Of a stretch of DNA of 35,668 nt, positions 1-9,118 are shown piece after piece. The position numbers and the translations under genes are program-made. The DNA comes from GCA-2697345 sp049602715 (GTDB lineage: Bacteria > Pseudomonadota > Alphaproteobacteria > Rhodobacterales > Rhodobacteraceae): contig JBMYRX010000018.1 of NCBI GenBank assembly GCA_049602715.1, positions 1 through 35,668 on the forward strand, given 5' to 3'. Below the pieces are notes generated by a model, which saw only the letters and a program-made list of their open reading frames with translations, made no database searches and was not told the origin of the DNA. Position 1 is the stretch's first letter. Each line of letters opens with the position of its first letter.

Positions 1-23
1 ATTTCTTTGGAAGGAAGTGTTGG

Positions 24-788
24 ATGATTTTTTTAAATATTAATAATTTGAATGTTTCTATTGAAGGTAAAAAAATTCTCAAGGATTTTAACATAAGTAT
101 TAATGAAGGAGAAGTTCACGCTATAATGGGTCCAAATGGGTCTGGAAAATCAACCTTATCATACGTTTTGTCTGGAAGGAGTGGGTATCAAGTTTCTGAG
201 GGTACCGTTAATCTAGACGGGGAAGATATTCTTGAACTTGAGCCAGAGGAAAGGGCTGCTGCTGGTCTGTTCCTAGCATTTCAATATCCAATCGAAATTC
301 CTGGCGTTGGAAATATGACTTTTTTAAGAACGGCTATAAATTCTCAAAAAAAAGCAAGGAATGAGGCTGAGCTGAGCGCAGCTGATTTTCTGAAAGTAAT
401 TCGTGAAAAAGCTAAAGACTTAAAGATTGACCCTGAAATGCTTAAACGGCCTGTTAATGTGGGTTTCTCGGGTGGTGAGAAGAAACGAAATGAAATTCTT
501 CAGATGGCTCTTTTGGAACCAAAAATGTGCGTACTAGACGAAACAGATTCTGGATTGGATGTAGATGCAATGAAGTTGGTCGCGATGGGTGTAAATGCTT
601 TAAGAGATGCTGGTAGATCCTTCTTGGTGATAACTCATTATCAGCGTTTACTTGATCATATTAAGCCGGATATCGTTCACATCATGGCGGATGGACGCAT
701 CATTAAATCTGGTGGACCGGAATTAGCTCTTCAGGTCGAGAACTCTGGATACACTGATCTTTTGACCGGAGAAAATAATGCCTCTTGA
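24..788 (+). CDS. sufC: SufC, Fe-S cluster assembly ATPase
   Basis: Cytosolic ABC-type ATPase of the SufBCD scaffold that builds iron-sulfur clusters; it is not a transporter subunit. Visible motifs are the Walker A GPNGSGKST at residues 36-44, the ABC signature FSGGEKKRNE, and the SufC-type Walker B region LDETDSGLD. The length of 254 aa is normal for the family. A purine-rich ribosome site (ggaagg) lies just before the ATG. The end overlaps sufD by 11 bases, implying translational coupling. sufB would be expected upstream, outside the window. Confidence 0.96.
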   Translation: MIFLNINNLNVSIEGKKILKDFNISINEGEVHAIMGPNGSGKSTLSYVLSGRSGYQVSEGTVNLDGEDILELEPEERAAAGLFLAFQYPIEIPGVGNMTFLRTAINSQKKARNEAELSAADFLKVIREKAKDLKIDPEMLKRPVNVGFSGGEKKRNEILQMALLEPKMCVLDETDSGLDVDAMKLVAMGVNALRDAGRSFLVITHYQRLLDHIKPDIVHIMADGRIIKSGGPELALQVENSGYTDLLTGENNAS

Positions 789-2037
789 GACGACTCGTGA
801 ACAAGTGAAAGAACTTACAGCAAATTTAGAATTACCCTCAGACAGTTTAAAAGTTCGAGAAGAGGCGTTGGCAAATTTAGAGGAACTCGGATTGCCTAGT
901 AAAAGAGATGAGTATTGGAAGTATACGGATCCAAAACGCTTCTGTGAACCCTTAACTCATAAGACTGGGCACCAAAATCTCGAAAAGGGACCAGTTTTTG
1001 AGATTCCTGACTGTATAAAACTTGTTTTTACTGATGGTCTTTTCAACAGTGACAAATCTGACTCCCTAGAGGCCGAAGATTTGGAGTTTAGTCCAATTTC
1101 TAGTTTGGCAGATATAGAGGACTCCTGGGCCTCAGATTTTTATGGCACTCTCGAGAGGGAAGGACAGACTCCAGTTAATAGGCCATTGGCCATGATTAAT
1201 ACTGCTTATGCTAAAGATGGAGTAACTCTACTGGTAAATGGAGATACAAGAAAGCCGGTGCACTTGATTTATGAAAATAGTTCACCGGAATCAGATGTTA
1301 ATATACATCACTGTATAAAAGTAAAAGCTGGTGCTAGTTTAACTTTAATTGAAAGTGGACAGGCTTCATTAAGGTTTAATAAAGTTTTAGAGTTGGAAGT
1401 GTCCGAAGGCGGTTCCTTTCAGCATGTTTGTGTGCAGGGCAATACAAACGAAAAATTAGTAACTAGTCATTTGTTCGCTAAGCTGGCTGAAAATGGTATT
1501 TTGCGATCATTCACGCTCACAACCAATGGAGGGTTAACTAGAAACGAACACATCGTAGGCCTAAACGGTAGAAATGCCATAGCCCATTTAGCAGCAGCAT
1601 CTATTGGACAAGGAAATTTTCATCATGATGATACTGTATTTATTACCCATAATGCAGAAAATTGTGAAAGTAGACAGGTTTTTAAAAAGGTTCTTAAAGG
1701 TGGAGCTGTCGGCGTTTTCCAGGGAAAAATTTTAGTTACGCCGGAAGCTCAGAAGACGGATGGTTATCAGATTAGTAAATCATTGCTTCTTGATGACAAA
1801 AGCCAATTCCTGGCAAAGCCAGAGCTAGAAATCTATGCAGATGATGTTATATGTTCTCATGGGTCAACCTCAGGGGCAATAGAAGAAGATAGTCTGTTTT
1901 ATTTGAAATCTCGCGGAATTCCCGACGCTAAAGCGAAAGACCTTCTTGTGTTAGCTTTTCTTGCGGAAGCAATCGATGAATTAGAAGATAAAAATATCTC
2001 AAATACTATATTAGATTATTTAGAGAAGTTACTTTAA
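778..2037 (+). CDS. sufD: SufD, Fe-S cluster scaffold subunit
   Basis: Partner of SufB and SufC in the SufBC2D scaffold. The C-terminal half carries the conserved SufB/SufD beta-helix core. Cys359 and His361, in ICSHGST, line up with Cys358 and His360 of E. coli SufD, which are known to matter for cluster assembly. The length of 419 aa is normal. The start lies inside the end of sufC and is preceded by cggaga. Next comes a pair of small membrane-protein genes, then sufS, so the suf operon is interrupted by two unusual members. Confidence 0.94.
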   Translation: MPLETTREQVKELTANLELPSDSLKVREEALANLEELGLPSKRDEYWKYTDPKRFCEPLTHKTGHQNLEKGPVFEIPDCIKLVFTDGLFNSDKSDSLEAEDLEFSPISSLADIEDSWASDFYGTLEREGQTPVNRPLAMINTAYAKDGVTLLVNGDTRKPVHLIYENSSPESDVNIHHCIKVKAGASLTLIESGQASLRFNKVLELEVSEGGSFQHVCVQGNTNEKLVTSHLFAKLAENGILRSFTLTTNGGLTRNEHIVGLNGRNAIAHLAAASIGQGNFHHDDTVFITHNAENCESRQVFKKVLKGGAVGVFQGKILVTPEAQKTDGYQISKSLLLDDKSQFLAKPELEIYADDVICSHGSTSGAIEEDSLFYLKSRGIPDAKAKDLLVLAFLAEAIDELEDKNISNTILDYLEKLL

Positions 2038-2054
2038 AGGGTTGAGATATTAAA

Positions 2055-2552
2055 ATGTCTACAGTTCCCTTAATTTTAATGAGTTATAGATCACCCAAAA
2101 AAGCTTTTGTGACGAAACTATCTGAGGGTGTGTCTGAAACAAAAATTTTTATTTGGTTATTCGTTTCTTGTTTTCTTTCTTTCTTGGCGCGTCTACCATT
2201 ATTATCCCGTGAAATGCACTTAAATGTAGATAGTCCACCTTTCGAATCCATGATTGCAGGGATTTTAGTTAGTTCACTTTTTATGGCTCCTTTGTTCTTT
2301 TACGGGCTATCCGTAATCCTTTGTTTGATTTTTAGATTTTGGTTTAAAGGATTAAAATGGTTTTACTTTCGAAGCGCCTTTTTTTGGTCATTGTTGGCAA
2401 TAAGCCCACTGGTTTTGCTTCGAGGAGCCCTGGTTGGAATCACAGGAATAAATCCTTATATAACTGTCATATCTATTTTGGTATTTTTATATCTGATATT
2501 TCTGCTGTTGAGTAGTGTAAAGACAATAACGAAGGTGATGGATGTTAACTGA
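2055..2552 (+). CDS. Small YIP1-like membrane protein (first of pair)
   Basis: A 165-aa hydrophobic protein with about four membrane segments (roughly residues 30-50, 68-92, 105-125 and 130-155). The N-terminal motif SYRSPKKAFVTKL and overall layout resemble bacterial YIP1-family proteins, whose function is not established. It starts 17 bases after sufD and overlaps the next gene by 11 bases, so it is almost certainly co-transcribed with the suf genes. No catalytic residues are recognisable. The family call rests on general resemblance and could be wrong; the membrane character is clear. Confidence 0.72.
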   Translation: MSTVPLILMSYRSPKKAFVTKLSEGVSETKIFIWLFVSCFLSFLARLPLLSREMHLNVDSPPFESMIAGILVSSLFMAPLFFYGLSVILCLIFRFWFKGLKWFYFRSAFFWSLLAISPLVLLRGALVGITGINPYITVISILVFLYLIFLLLSSVKTITKVMDVN

Positions 2553-3126
2553 GTTAATAAAATTAGTTATTAGTACTATCAAGGACCCCAGGGGTGTTGC
2601 TGTAAAGATTATGACAGTATCTTTTCCAGATAAGGTTTTGTGGGCTTTAGTAGTTTTGGTCGTAATAATAAGCGTGTTGCTTTCAGAACTTGCCAACTGG
2701 TTGCTTTCATTCGGATCTCTCAGACAGGGCTTTGTCTTATTTAGTAGTCCATTCTTGGCGACTTCTGTACTCAGTTTAATGATGATGATAATGATTTTTC
2801 TAACCTTTTATATTGGAAAATTTTTTGGTGGAATTGGTAAACTCAATAATACGATTATTTTGGTAGTTTGGTTGCAGAGCACTATGATTGCACTGCAAGT
2901 TGTTCAACTCATTTTGATCCCCTTACTCCCGAATATAGCGATGGTATTGGGTCTAATCTCTGGCGGTATATTCTTTTGGATATATGTAAATTTTATATTA
3001 GTTTTGCATGGATTTCGATCGATCGGAAAAGTTTTTTTTGGTGTCATAGGCTCGATGATTGGGGTAATTTTTGCATTAAGCCTCATTATAGGGTCATTAC
3101 TTTCAGTTTTTAGTTTTGGGATTTGA
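2542..3126 (+). CDS. YIP1-like membrane protein (second of pair)
   Basis: A 194-aa protein with about five membrane segments and a short amphipathic N-terminus beginning MLTELIKLVISTIKDPRGVA, typical of YIP1-family proteins, where a helix plus a 'P-R-x-x' turn precedes the first membrane span. Its ATG lies in the last 11 bases of the preceding gene, behind gaaggtgat. It ends one base before the ATG of sufS. Its role is unknown; position suggests a link to Fe-S assembly or simply shared expression. Confidence 0.75.
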   Translation: MLTELIKLVISTIKDPRGVAVKIMTVSFPDKVLWALVVLVVIISVLLSELANWLLSFGSLRQGFVLFSSPFLATSVLSLMMMIMIFLTFYIGKFFGGIGKLNNTIILVVWLQSTMIALQVVQLILIPLLPNIAMVLGLISGGIFFWIYVNFILVLHGFRSIGKVFFGVIGSMIGVIFALSLIIGSLLSVFSFGI

Positions 3127-3127
3127 T

Positions 3128-4348
3128 ATGTTTGATATAGATAAAATAAGACAAGAATTCCCGATTTTGCAGCGTTATATTAATAATAAAAAACTAGTCT
3201 ATCTTGATAATGGAGCATCAGCCCAAAAGCCCAAAATAGTAATCGATGCGATTAATAGAGCGTATTCAGAGGAGTACGCCAATGTCCATAGAGGGCTATA
3301 TCATCTATCAAACCTTGCCACTGAGAAATATGAAGCTGTTCGAGGCATTGTTGCAAATTTTCTGAATGCCTCTAATGGATCTCAGATAGTGTTAAACTCA
3401 GGGACGACAGAGGGTATAAACTCGATTGCTTACGGTTGGGCAATGCCAAGATTGCAGTCTGATGACGAAATAATTCTAAGTGTTATGGAACATCACGCAA
3501 ATATAGTTCCGTGGCATTTCCTTCGTGATAAGTTGGGAGTTAAATTAGTTTGGGTCGATACAGAACCGGATGGAAGCTTTGACGAACAAAAAGTTATCAA
3601 CGCTTTTACATCGAAAACCAAGTTAGTTGCAATCACACATATGTCTAATGTCTTAGGAACGCGAGTCGACGTGAAAAAGATATGTAATGCCGCAAAATCA
3701 AGAGATATTCCAGTGCTTATTGATGGTTCTCAAGCGGCAGTTCATCTTCCTGTAGACGTTCAAGATATTGGATGTGATTTCTATGCAATAACTGGTCATA
3801 AATTATATGGACCATCTGCTTCTGGTGCAATTTACATAAGTGAGAATAGAATGGCAGAAATGACCCCATTTATGGGTGGTGGTGACATGATCAAGGAAGT
3901 TCATAAAGAAATAGTAACATACAATGATCCCCCAATGCTTATGGAAGCGGGTACACCTGGTATCGTTCAATCAATTGGACTGGGTGTGGCACTCGAATAT
4001 ATGCAAGATATCGGAATGGCAAATATAGCCTTACACGAAAACCATTTAAAAAAATACGCTCATGAAAAACTTTCAAAAATTGAATGGCTCAGTATTCAAG
4101 GAAATGATATTGATAAAGCACCAATATTTTCTTTCACAATAGATGGAGCAGGTCATGCTCACGACATATCTACAGTGTTAGATAAGAGAGGGATATGTGT
4201 TAGAGCGGGTCATCATTGTGCTCAACCTCTTATGGAGCATTTGGGAGTTTCAGCTACCTGCCGAGCATCCTTTGGCCTTTATAATACCTTGGAAGAAGTA
4301 GACTCCTTAGTAGATGCTTTGGAGCTTTGTCATGAGCTTTTTAGTTAA
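3128..4348 (+). CDS. sufS: SufS, group II cysteine desulfurase
   Basis: PLP enzyme that takes sulfur from cysteine and supplies it as persulfide for cluster assembly. The PLP lysine is Lys225 in TGHKLYGPS. The catalytic cysteine is Cys378 in SATCRASF, in the class II arrangement. RAGHHCAQP is also conserved. I chose the ATG at 3128 (MFDIDKIRQEF), giving 406 aa; an in-frame TTG at 3116 would add four residues but overlaps the preceding gene and lacks a better ribosome site. It is the last suf gene in the window. Confidence 0.96.
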   Translation: MFDIDKIRQEFPILQRYINNKKLVYLDNGASAQKPKIVIDAINRAYSEEYANVHRGLYHLSNLATEKYEAVRGIVANFLNASNGSQIVLNSGTTEGINSIAYGWAMPRLQSDDEIILSVMEHHANIVPWHFLRDKLGVKLVWVDTEPDGSFDEQKVINAFTSKTKLVAITHMSNVLGTRVDVKKICNAAKSRDIPVLIDGSQAAVHLPVDVQDIGCDFYAITGHKLYGPSASGAIYISENRMAEMTPFMGGGDMIKEVHKEIVTYNDPPMLMEAGTPGIVQSIGLGVALEYMQDIGMANIALHENHLKKYAHEKLSKIEWLSIQGNDIDKAPIFSFTIDGAGHAHDISTVLDKRGICVRAGHHCAQPLMEHLGVSATCRASFGLYNTLEEVDSLVDALELCHELFS

Positions 4349-4469
4349 TCTTTCATGTTCATTTTTGGAAAGAGGCGAAAATTAAGGTAGCTTTTTTAAT
4401 TGAGGACGACTTTTAAGAAAAAGCAATAAGAGTAGTGTTGTGTAAGACTACATTTATGGTTAAGACACG
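4349..4469 (+). promoter_or_regulatory. Intergenic region before the formate dehydrogenase genes
   Basis: A 121-base gap separates sufS from the formate dehydrogenase genes, the first clear break in the operon. It contains an AT-rich imperfect stem-loop (arms GCTTTTT at 4390-4396 and AAAAAGC at 4418-4424) that might act as a weak terminator. I see no convincing promoter hexamers, and no strong ribosome site before the ATG at 4470. Confidence 0.3.
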
Positions 4470-6188
4470 ATGAGCAATTTATTAAAGGTAAAAAATTTGG
4501 TTCTCACTGACGATCGAAAAGGTATATGGAAATCTGCTCCGGGTAAGGGTAGAAAAACCCCAAAAGGCCGTCAAGTTATTGATACGGCATTGCATGACGT
4601 GCAGCAGCTTTTAGCAGATACGCCAAGGCATAGCGATCTTTTAATAGAGTTTCTCCATTTAATACAGGATAAGTATGGGCATCTAAGTGCTGTGCATCTT
4701 CGAGCTTTAGCTGAAGAAATGCGTTTGAGCCAAACAGAAGTTTTTGAGGTTGCCAGTTTTTATGCTCACTTCGACATAGTCAAAGAAAATGAAACTCCTC
4801 CCCCTTCATTAACCATCAGAGTATGTGATTCTTTATCATGTGAACTCGCCGGTGCAGAGAGATTAAAAAAGACATTGGAGGAAGGTTTGGATCCATCGGC
4901 AGTTAGAGTTTTAAGAGCTCCATGCATGGGAAGATGTGATACTGCTCCCACCTTAGAAATTGGACATAATCACATTGATCATGCAACCCTACAAAAAGTC
5001 GAAGAAGCTATTCAGCGTAATGACACCCATTTTCATATGGTCGACTATGAAAACTTGGCTAATTATGAAAAAAAAGAGGGATACTCCGAACTGAAATCTC
5101 TGAGGTTAAATGGTAACTGGGAGGAGGTTCAAGAAACGGTCAGTTCAAGTGGATTACGCGGCCTTGGTGGCGCAGGTTTTCCTACTGGAAAAAAATGGGG
5201 TTTCGTTAGAGCAGCTCCAGGTCCTAGATATTTAGCGGTTAATGGAGATGAAGGAGAACCAGGAACTTTCAAAGATAGATACTATTTAGAAAGAAAACCG
5301 CATTTATTTTTAGAAGGTATGTTGATAGCAGCATGGGCTATTGAGGCAACACGATGTTATATCTACATGCGGGATGAGTACCCAGTAGTCTTAGAAATCC
5401 TCAGACGTGAGATTAAAAATTTGGAAAACTGCGGTTATGTTGAAAAAGGTTACATCGAGTTAAGGCGTGGCGCGGGAGCTTATATTTGTGGAGAAGAAAG
5501 CGCTATGATTGAGTCCATTGAGGGTAAAAGAGGACTGCCTCGGCATCGCCCGCCATATGTTGCTCAAGTTGGGATATTTAACCGACCTACTTTGGTTCAC
5601 AATGTTGAGACTTTACATTGGATAGCGAGGATCTGCAGAGAGGGGCCTGATATTTTGAGTTCAGTAGAAAAAAATGGTCGTAAAGGGCTAAGAAGTTATT
5701 CTGTTTCAGGTCGCGTAAAGAAGCCAGGAGTTTACCTCCTTCCAGCCGGTTCAACAATTAAAGATATAATTGTAGCATCAGGAGGTATGTTGGAGGGGCA
5801 TGTATTCAAAGCTTATCAACCTGGTGGCCCTTCTTCAGGTATACTTCCAGCCGAAATAGACTCAGTACCTTTAGATTTTGATACTTTACAACCTTTTGAT
5901 ACTTTTATTGGCTCTGCAGCTGTAGTTGTTTTATCCCACTTGGATAAAATTAGAGATGCTGCTTTAAATATGCTAAGGTTTTTTGAAGATGAAAGTTGCG
6001 GACAGTGTACACCCTGTCGTACAGGGTGTGGTAAGGCCGTTCAATTAATGGAAATGGATAATTGGGATAAAAAATTGCTAATGGATCTATGCACTGTTAT
6101 GGAAGATGCCTCTATTTGTGGGCTTGGCCAAGCCGCGCCAAATCCTATTCGTTCAACCATAAAGTATTTTCCGGATGAAGTAAGTTAG
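4470..6188 (+). CDS. fdh1B: NAD-dependent formate dehydrogenase beta subunit (fused NuoE/NuoF type)
   Basis: Diaphorase subunit that passes electrons from formate oxidation to NAD. The N-terminal part (about 1-190) is a NuoE-like domain with a [2Fe-2S] ligand set Cys119, Cys124, Cys152, Cys156. The rest is NuoF-like: the NAD/FMN loop GLRGLGGAGFPTG at 228-240, VNGDEGEPGTFKD at 257-269, and a [4Fe-4S] site at Cys510, Cys513, Cys516 and Cys550. The 572-aa length and fusion match the beta subunit of the tungsten enzyme Fdh1 of Methylobacterium extorquens as I recall it. The catalytic subunit follows after 8 bases. Confidence 0.92.
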   Translation: MSNLLKVKNLVLTDDRKGIWKSAPGKGRKTPKGRQVIDTALHDVQQLLADTPRHSDLLIEFLHLIQDKYGHLSAVHLRALAEEMRLSQTEVFEVASFYAHFDIVKENETPPPSLTIRVCDSLSCELAGAERLKKTLEEGLDPSAVRVLRAPCMGRCDTAPTLEIGHNHIDHATLQKVEEAIQRNDTHFHMVDYENLANYEKKEGYSELKSLRLNGNWEEVQETVSSSGLRGLGGAGFPTGKKWGFVRAAPGPRYLAVNGDEGEPGTFKDRYYLERKPHLFLEGMLIAAWAIEATRCYIYMRDEYPVVLEILRREIKNLENCGYVEKGYIELRRGAGAYICGEESAMIESIEGKRGLPRHRPPYVAQVGIFNRPTLVHNVETLHWIARICREGPDILSSVEKNGRKGLRSYSVSGRVKKPGVYLLPAGSTIKDIIVASGGMLEGHVFKAYQPGGPSSGILPAEIDSVPLDFDTLQPFDTFIGSAAVVVLSHLDKIRDAALNMLRFFEDESCGQCTPCRTGCGKAVQLMEMDNWDKKLLMDLCTVMEDASICGLGQAAPNPIRSTIKYFPDEVS

Positions 6189-6196
6189 GTCTACAG

Positions 6197-8965
6197 ATGT
6201 TTGATTCAGCCAAAGAAAAAAATGTAACCTTTGTCTTAGACGGCAAAGAAGTTTCTGTTCCGGAAGGCTCAACTATTTGGGAAGCTGCGAACGGCCAAGG
6301 GCTAAAAATTCCTCATTTATGTCATAAACCCGAGCCAGGCTATCGTTCTGATGGAAACTGTAGGGCGTGTATGGTGGAAATTGAGGGTGAGAGGGTACTA
6401 GCTGCATCCTGCATACGTTCAGTGTCTGAGGGGATGGTTGTAAAATCAGAATCTGAAAGAGCAAAAACTGCTCGGGCTACTGTAATTGAGCTACTGGTAG
6501 CCGATCAACCAGAGTTAGCTCATGATTCTTCCTCTCATTTTTGGGATATGGTAGAAGCAACCGGTGTTGAGGAGAGTAGGTTTCCTACGAGAGATAAGAC
6601 GACGGTGCCACTATTAGACGATAGTCATGTAGCAATGAAAGTAAATTTAGATTCTTGTATACATTGTAATTTATGTGTTCGAGCGTGTCGTGAAGTCCAA
6701 GTAAATGATGTTATAGGAATGGGTGGACGCGGGCTGGGTTCGCAAGTTATTTTTGATATGGCTGATGCTATGGGAGACTCGACATGTGTTGGCTGTGGAG
6801 AGTGTGTACAAGCATGTCCAACGGGAGCTCTGATGCCGGCAACGGTCTTAAACAATGACCAGGTTGGAGATAGCAAAGATTATGATCGAGAAGTACAGTC
6901 AGTTTGTCCCTATTGTGGGGTAGGGTGTCAATTATCTTTCAAAATAAAAGATGAAAAGATTAAATATGTTGAAGGTGTAAACGGTCCAGCAAATGAAAAT
7001 AGATTGTGTGTTAAGGGGCGTTTTGGGTTTGACTACATTCACCACGAGCATCGTCTGACAAAACCATTAATAAGACGTGAAGATGCCCCATTAAAGGGAC
7101 TTAATGTGGATCCTGCAAATCCATATAAGCATTTTAGAGAGGCTACTTGGGAAGAAGCTCTGGATGTAGCTGCAAATGGTTTTATTGCCCAGAGAGACAT
7201 TTCGGGTAGTCGGGTAGCAGGGTTTGGATCAGCAAAGTGTTCGAATGAAGAAGCGTATTTATTCCAAAAGCTTATTCGGCAGGGTTTTAAACATAATAAC
7301 GTAGACCATTGCACTCGATTATGTCACGCTTCATCGGTGGCAGCATTAATGGAAAATGTTGGATCAGCTGCTGTTACAGCTACATTCAATGAGATTGAAA
7401 ATGCGGATGTCGCTATCGTTATTGGTGCTAATCCTACGGAAAACCATCCAGTAGCGGCAACATATTTTAAGCAGTTCACTAAAAGAGGTGGAAAGCTTAT
7501 AGTAATGGACCCTCGTGGTCAGGGACTGAAACGCTTTGCAACCCATATGTTGCAGTTTCGTCCCGGATCTGACGTAGCAATGCTTAATGCAATAATGCAT
7601 GTGATTGTTGAAGAAGAGCTTTATGATAAACAATATATCGAAGGCTATACAGAAAATTGGGATGCTATGAAGAAGCATCTTAAGGCTTTTGACCCTGAAA
7701 AAATGTCTGAATTTTGCGGTATCTCCGCTAACGTTTTAAGAGAGGTGGCTCGTGACTTTGCTAAAGCTAATTCGGCGATGATATTTTGGGGGATGGGTGT
7801 TTCTCAGCATATTCATGGTACAGATAATTCTAGATGCCTTATTTCTTTGGCATTGATGTGTGGGCAAGTTGGAAGACCTGGTACTGGTTTACATCCACTC
7901 AGGGGACAAAATAACGTACAGGGTGCATCAGATGCTGGCTTAATACCTATGTTTTTACCCGACTATCAGAGTGTTACAGATGATGGTGTAAGGTCTGCTT
8001 TCAATGAGATTTGGGAATCAGAGACTATTAATCCTGAAAAAGGTTTGACGGTTATCGAAATCATGGATGCTATTCACAACGGTGAGATTTCTTCAATGTA
8101 TATTATGGGTGAGAACCCGGCAATGTCGGATCCAGATCTGGATCATGCAAGAGCAGCTTTAGCAAAGCTAGATCATTTAGTAGTTCAAGATATTTTTATT
8201 ACTGAAACGGCTAATTATGCAGATGTAATTTTACCAGCATCAGCATTTGCGGAAAAAACCGGTACTGTAACAAATACAAATAGGCAAGTTCAGATGGGCC
8301 GCCGAGCCATTGATCCACCTGGTGATGCTCGAGAAGACTGGTGGATTACTGTTGAGTTAGCAAAACGTCTAGGTTTGGATTGGAAATATACCCACCCAAG
8401 TGAAGTTTTCGCGGAAATGAAACATTCAATGAAATCATTGGATAATATTACTTGGGACAGATTAGAGGGTGAGAATGTTGTGACTTATCCATCTCTAAGT
8501 GAAACTGACCCCGGGCAACCGATAGTGTTTGGAGAAGGCTTTCCTAGAAATGATGGTAGGGCACGTTTTTCACCGGCAAATATAATTGCTCCAGCTGAAG
8601 TTCCAGATGATCAGTATCCTATGATTCTAACAACAGGACGTCAACTTGAACACTGGCATACTGGTTCAATGACTAGAAGAACTAAGGTTCTTGATGCTGT
8701 CGAACCACAAGCGAATGCGTCCTTACATCCGAGAACTTTAAGAAATATTGGTGTTAGTCCAGGGGAAATAATTGATATCGAAACTCGTAGAGGTAAGATT
8801 TCAATTATGGCCAGAGCCGATAAATCGATATCTGAAGATATGGTATTTTTACCTTTTGCTTATGTTGAAGCTGCTGCCAATATTTTGACAAATCCACAGG
8901 TTGATCCGTATGGAAAAATACCGGAGTTTAAGTTTTCAGCTTGTAAAATTCAGAAGACAATTTAG
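6197..8965 (+). CDS. fdh1A: Formate dehydrogenase alpha subunit (Mo/W-bis-MGD)
   Basis: Catalytic subunit oxidising formate to CO2. A plant-type [2Fe-2S] domain comes first (Cys42, Cys55, Cys58, Cys72), then two ferredoxin-like [4Fe-4S] motifs (CIHCNLCVRAC and CVGCGECVQACP), then a further [4Fe-4S] site starting CPYCGVGC ahead of the molybdopterin domain. The metal ligand is Cys376 in CTRLCHAS, so this is the cysteine rather than the selenocysteine form. The 922-aa length fits soluble NAD-linked enzymes. No sequence cue separates Mo from W. No fdhD or cofactor genes are nearby. In context it would burn formate produced from oxalate to give NADH. Confidence 0.93.
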   Translation: MFDSAKEKNVTFVLDGKEVSVPEGSTIWEAANGQGLKIPHLCHKPEPGYRSDGNCRACMVEIEGERVLAASCIRSVSEGMVVKSESERAKTARATVIELLVADQPELAHDSSSHFWDMVEATGVEESRFPTRDKTTVPLLDDSHVAMKVNLDSCIHCNLCVRACREVQVNDVIGMGGRGLGSQVIFDMADAMGDSTCVGCGECVQACPTGALMPATVLNNDQVGDSKDYDREVQSVCPYCGVGCQLSFKIKDEKIKYVEGVNGPANENRLCVKGRFGFDYIHHEHRLTKPLIRREDAPLKGLNVDPANPYKHFREATWEEALDVAANGFIAQRDISGSRVAGFGSAKCSNEEAYLFQKLIRQGFKHNNVDHCTRLCHASSVAALMENVGSAAVTATFNEIENADVAIVIGANPTENHPVAATYFKQFTKRGGKLIVMDPRGQGLKRFATHMLQFRPGSDVAMLNAIMHVIVEEELYDKQYIEGYTENWDAMKKHLKAFDPEKMSEFCGISANVLREVARDFAKANSAMIFWGMGVSQHIHGTDNSRCLISLALMCGQVGRPGTGLHPLRGQNNVQGASDAGLIPMFLPDYQSVTDDGVRSAFNEIWESETINPEKGLTVIEIMDAIHNGEISSMYIMGENPAMSDPDLDHARAALAKLDHLVVQDIFITETANYADVILPASAFAEKTGTVTNTNRQVQMGRRAIDPPGDAREDWWITVELAKRLGLDWKYTHPSEVFAEMKHSMKSLDNITWDRLEGENVVTYPSLSETDPGQPIVFGEGFPRNDGRARFSPANIIAPAEVPDDQYPMILTTGRQLEHWHTGSMTRRTKVLDAVEPQANASLHPRTLRNIGVSPGEIIDIETRRGKISIMARADKSISEDMVFLPFAYVEAAANILTNPQVDPYGKIPEFKFSACKIQKTI

Positions 8966-9118
8966 CTAGTTGTTTAAAATCCATTATGGTATTAGGACAA
9001 CAAAATATTAACTGTTTTAACATTTATAAAGGCAGTGAGCCCGTTACTAATAATGTCTAGATGATGTTGTTAGACTTATTAGAAAAAAATAAAGCTCAAA
9101 TTTAGGGAGATAAATCAG
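8966..9118 (+). other. Intergenic region between fdh and the acyl-CoA ligase genes
   Basis: A 153-base AT-rich gap. It ends in a good ribosome site (agggag, 9111 region upstream of the ATG at 9119). I found no clear terminator hairpin and no clear promoter. The following gene pair could be read through from fdh or have its own promoter. Confidence 0.3.
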
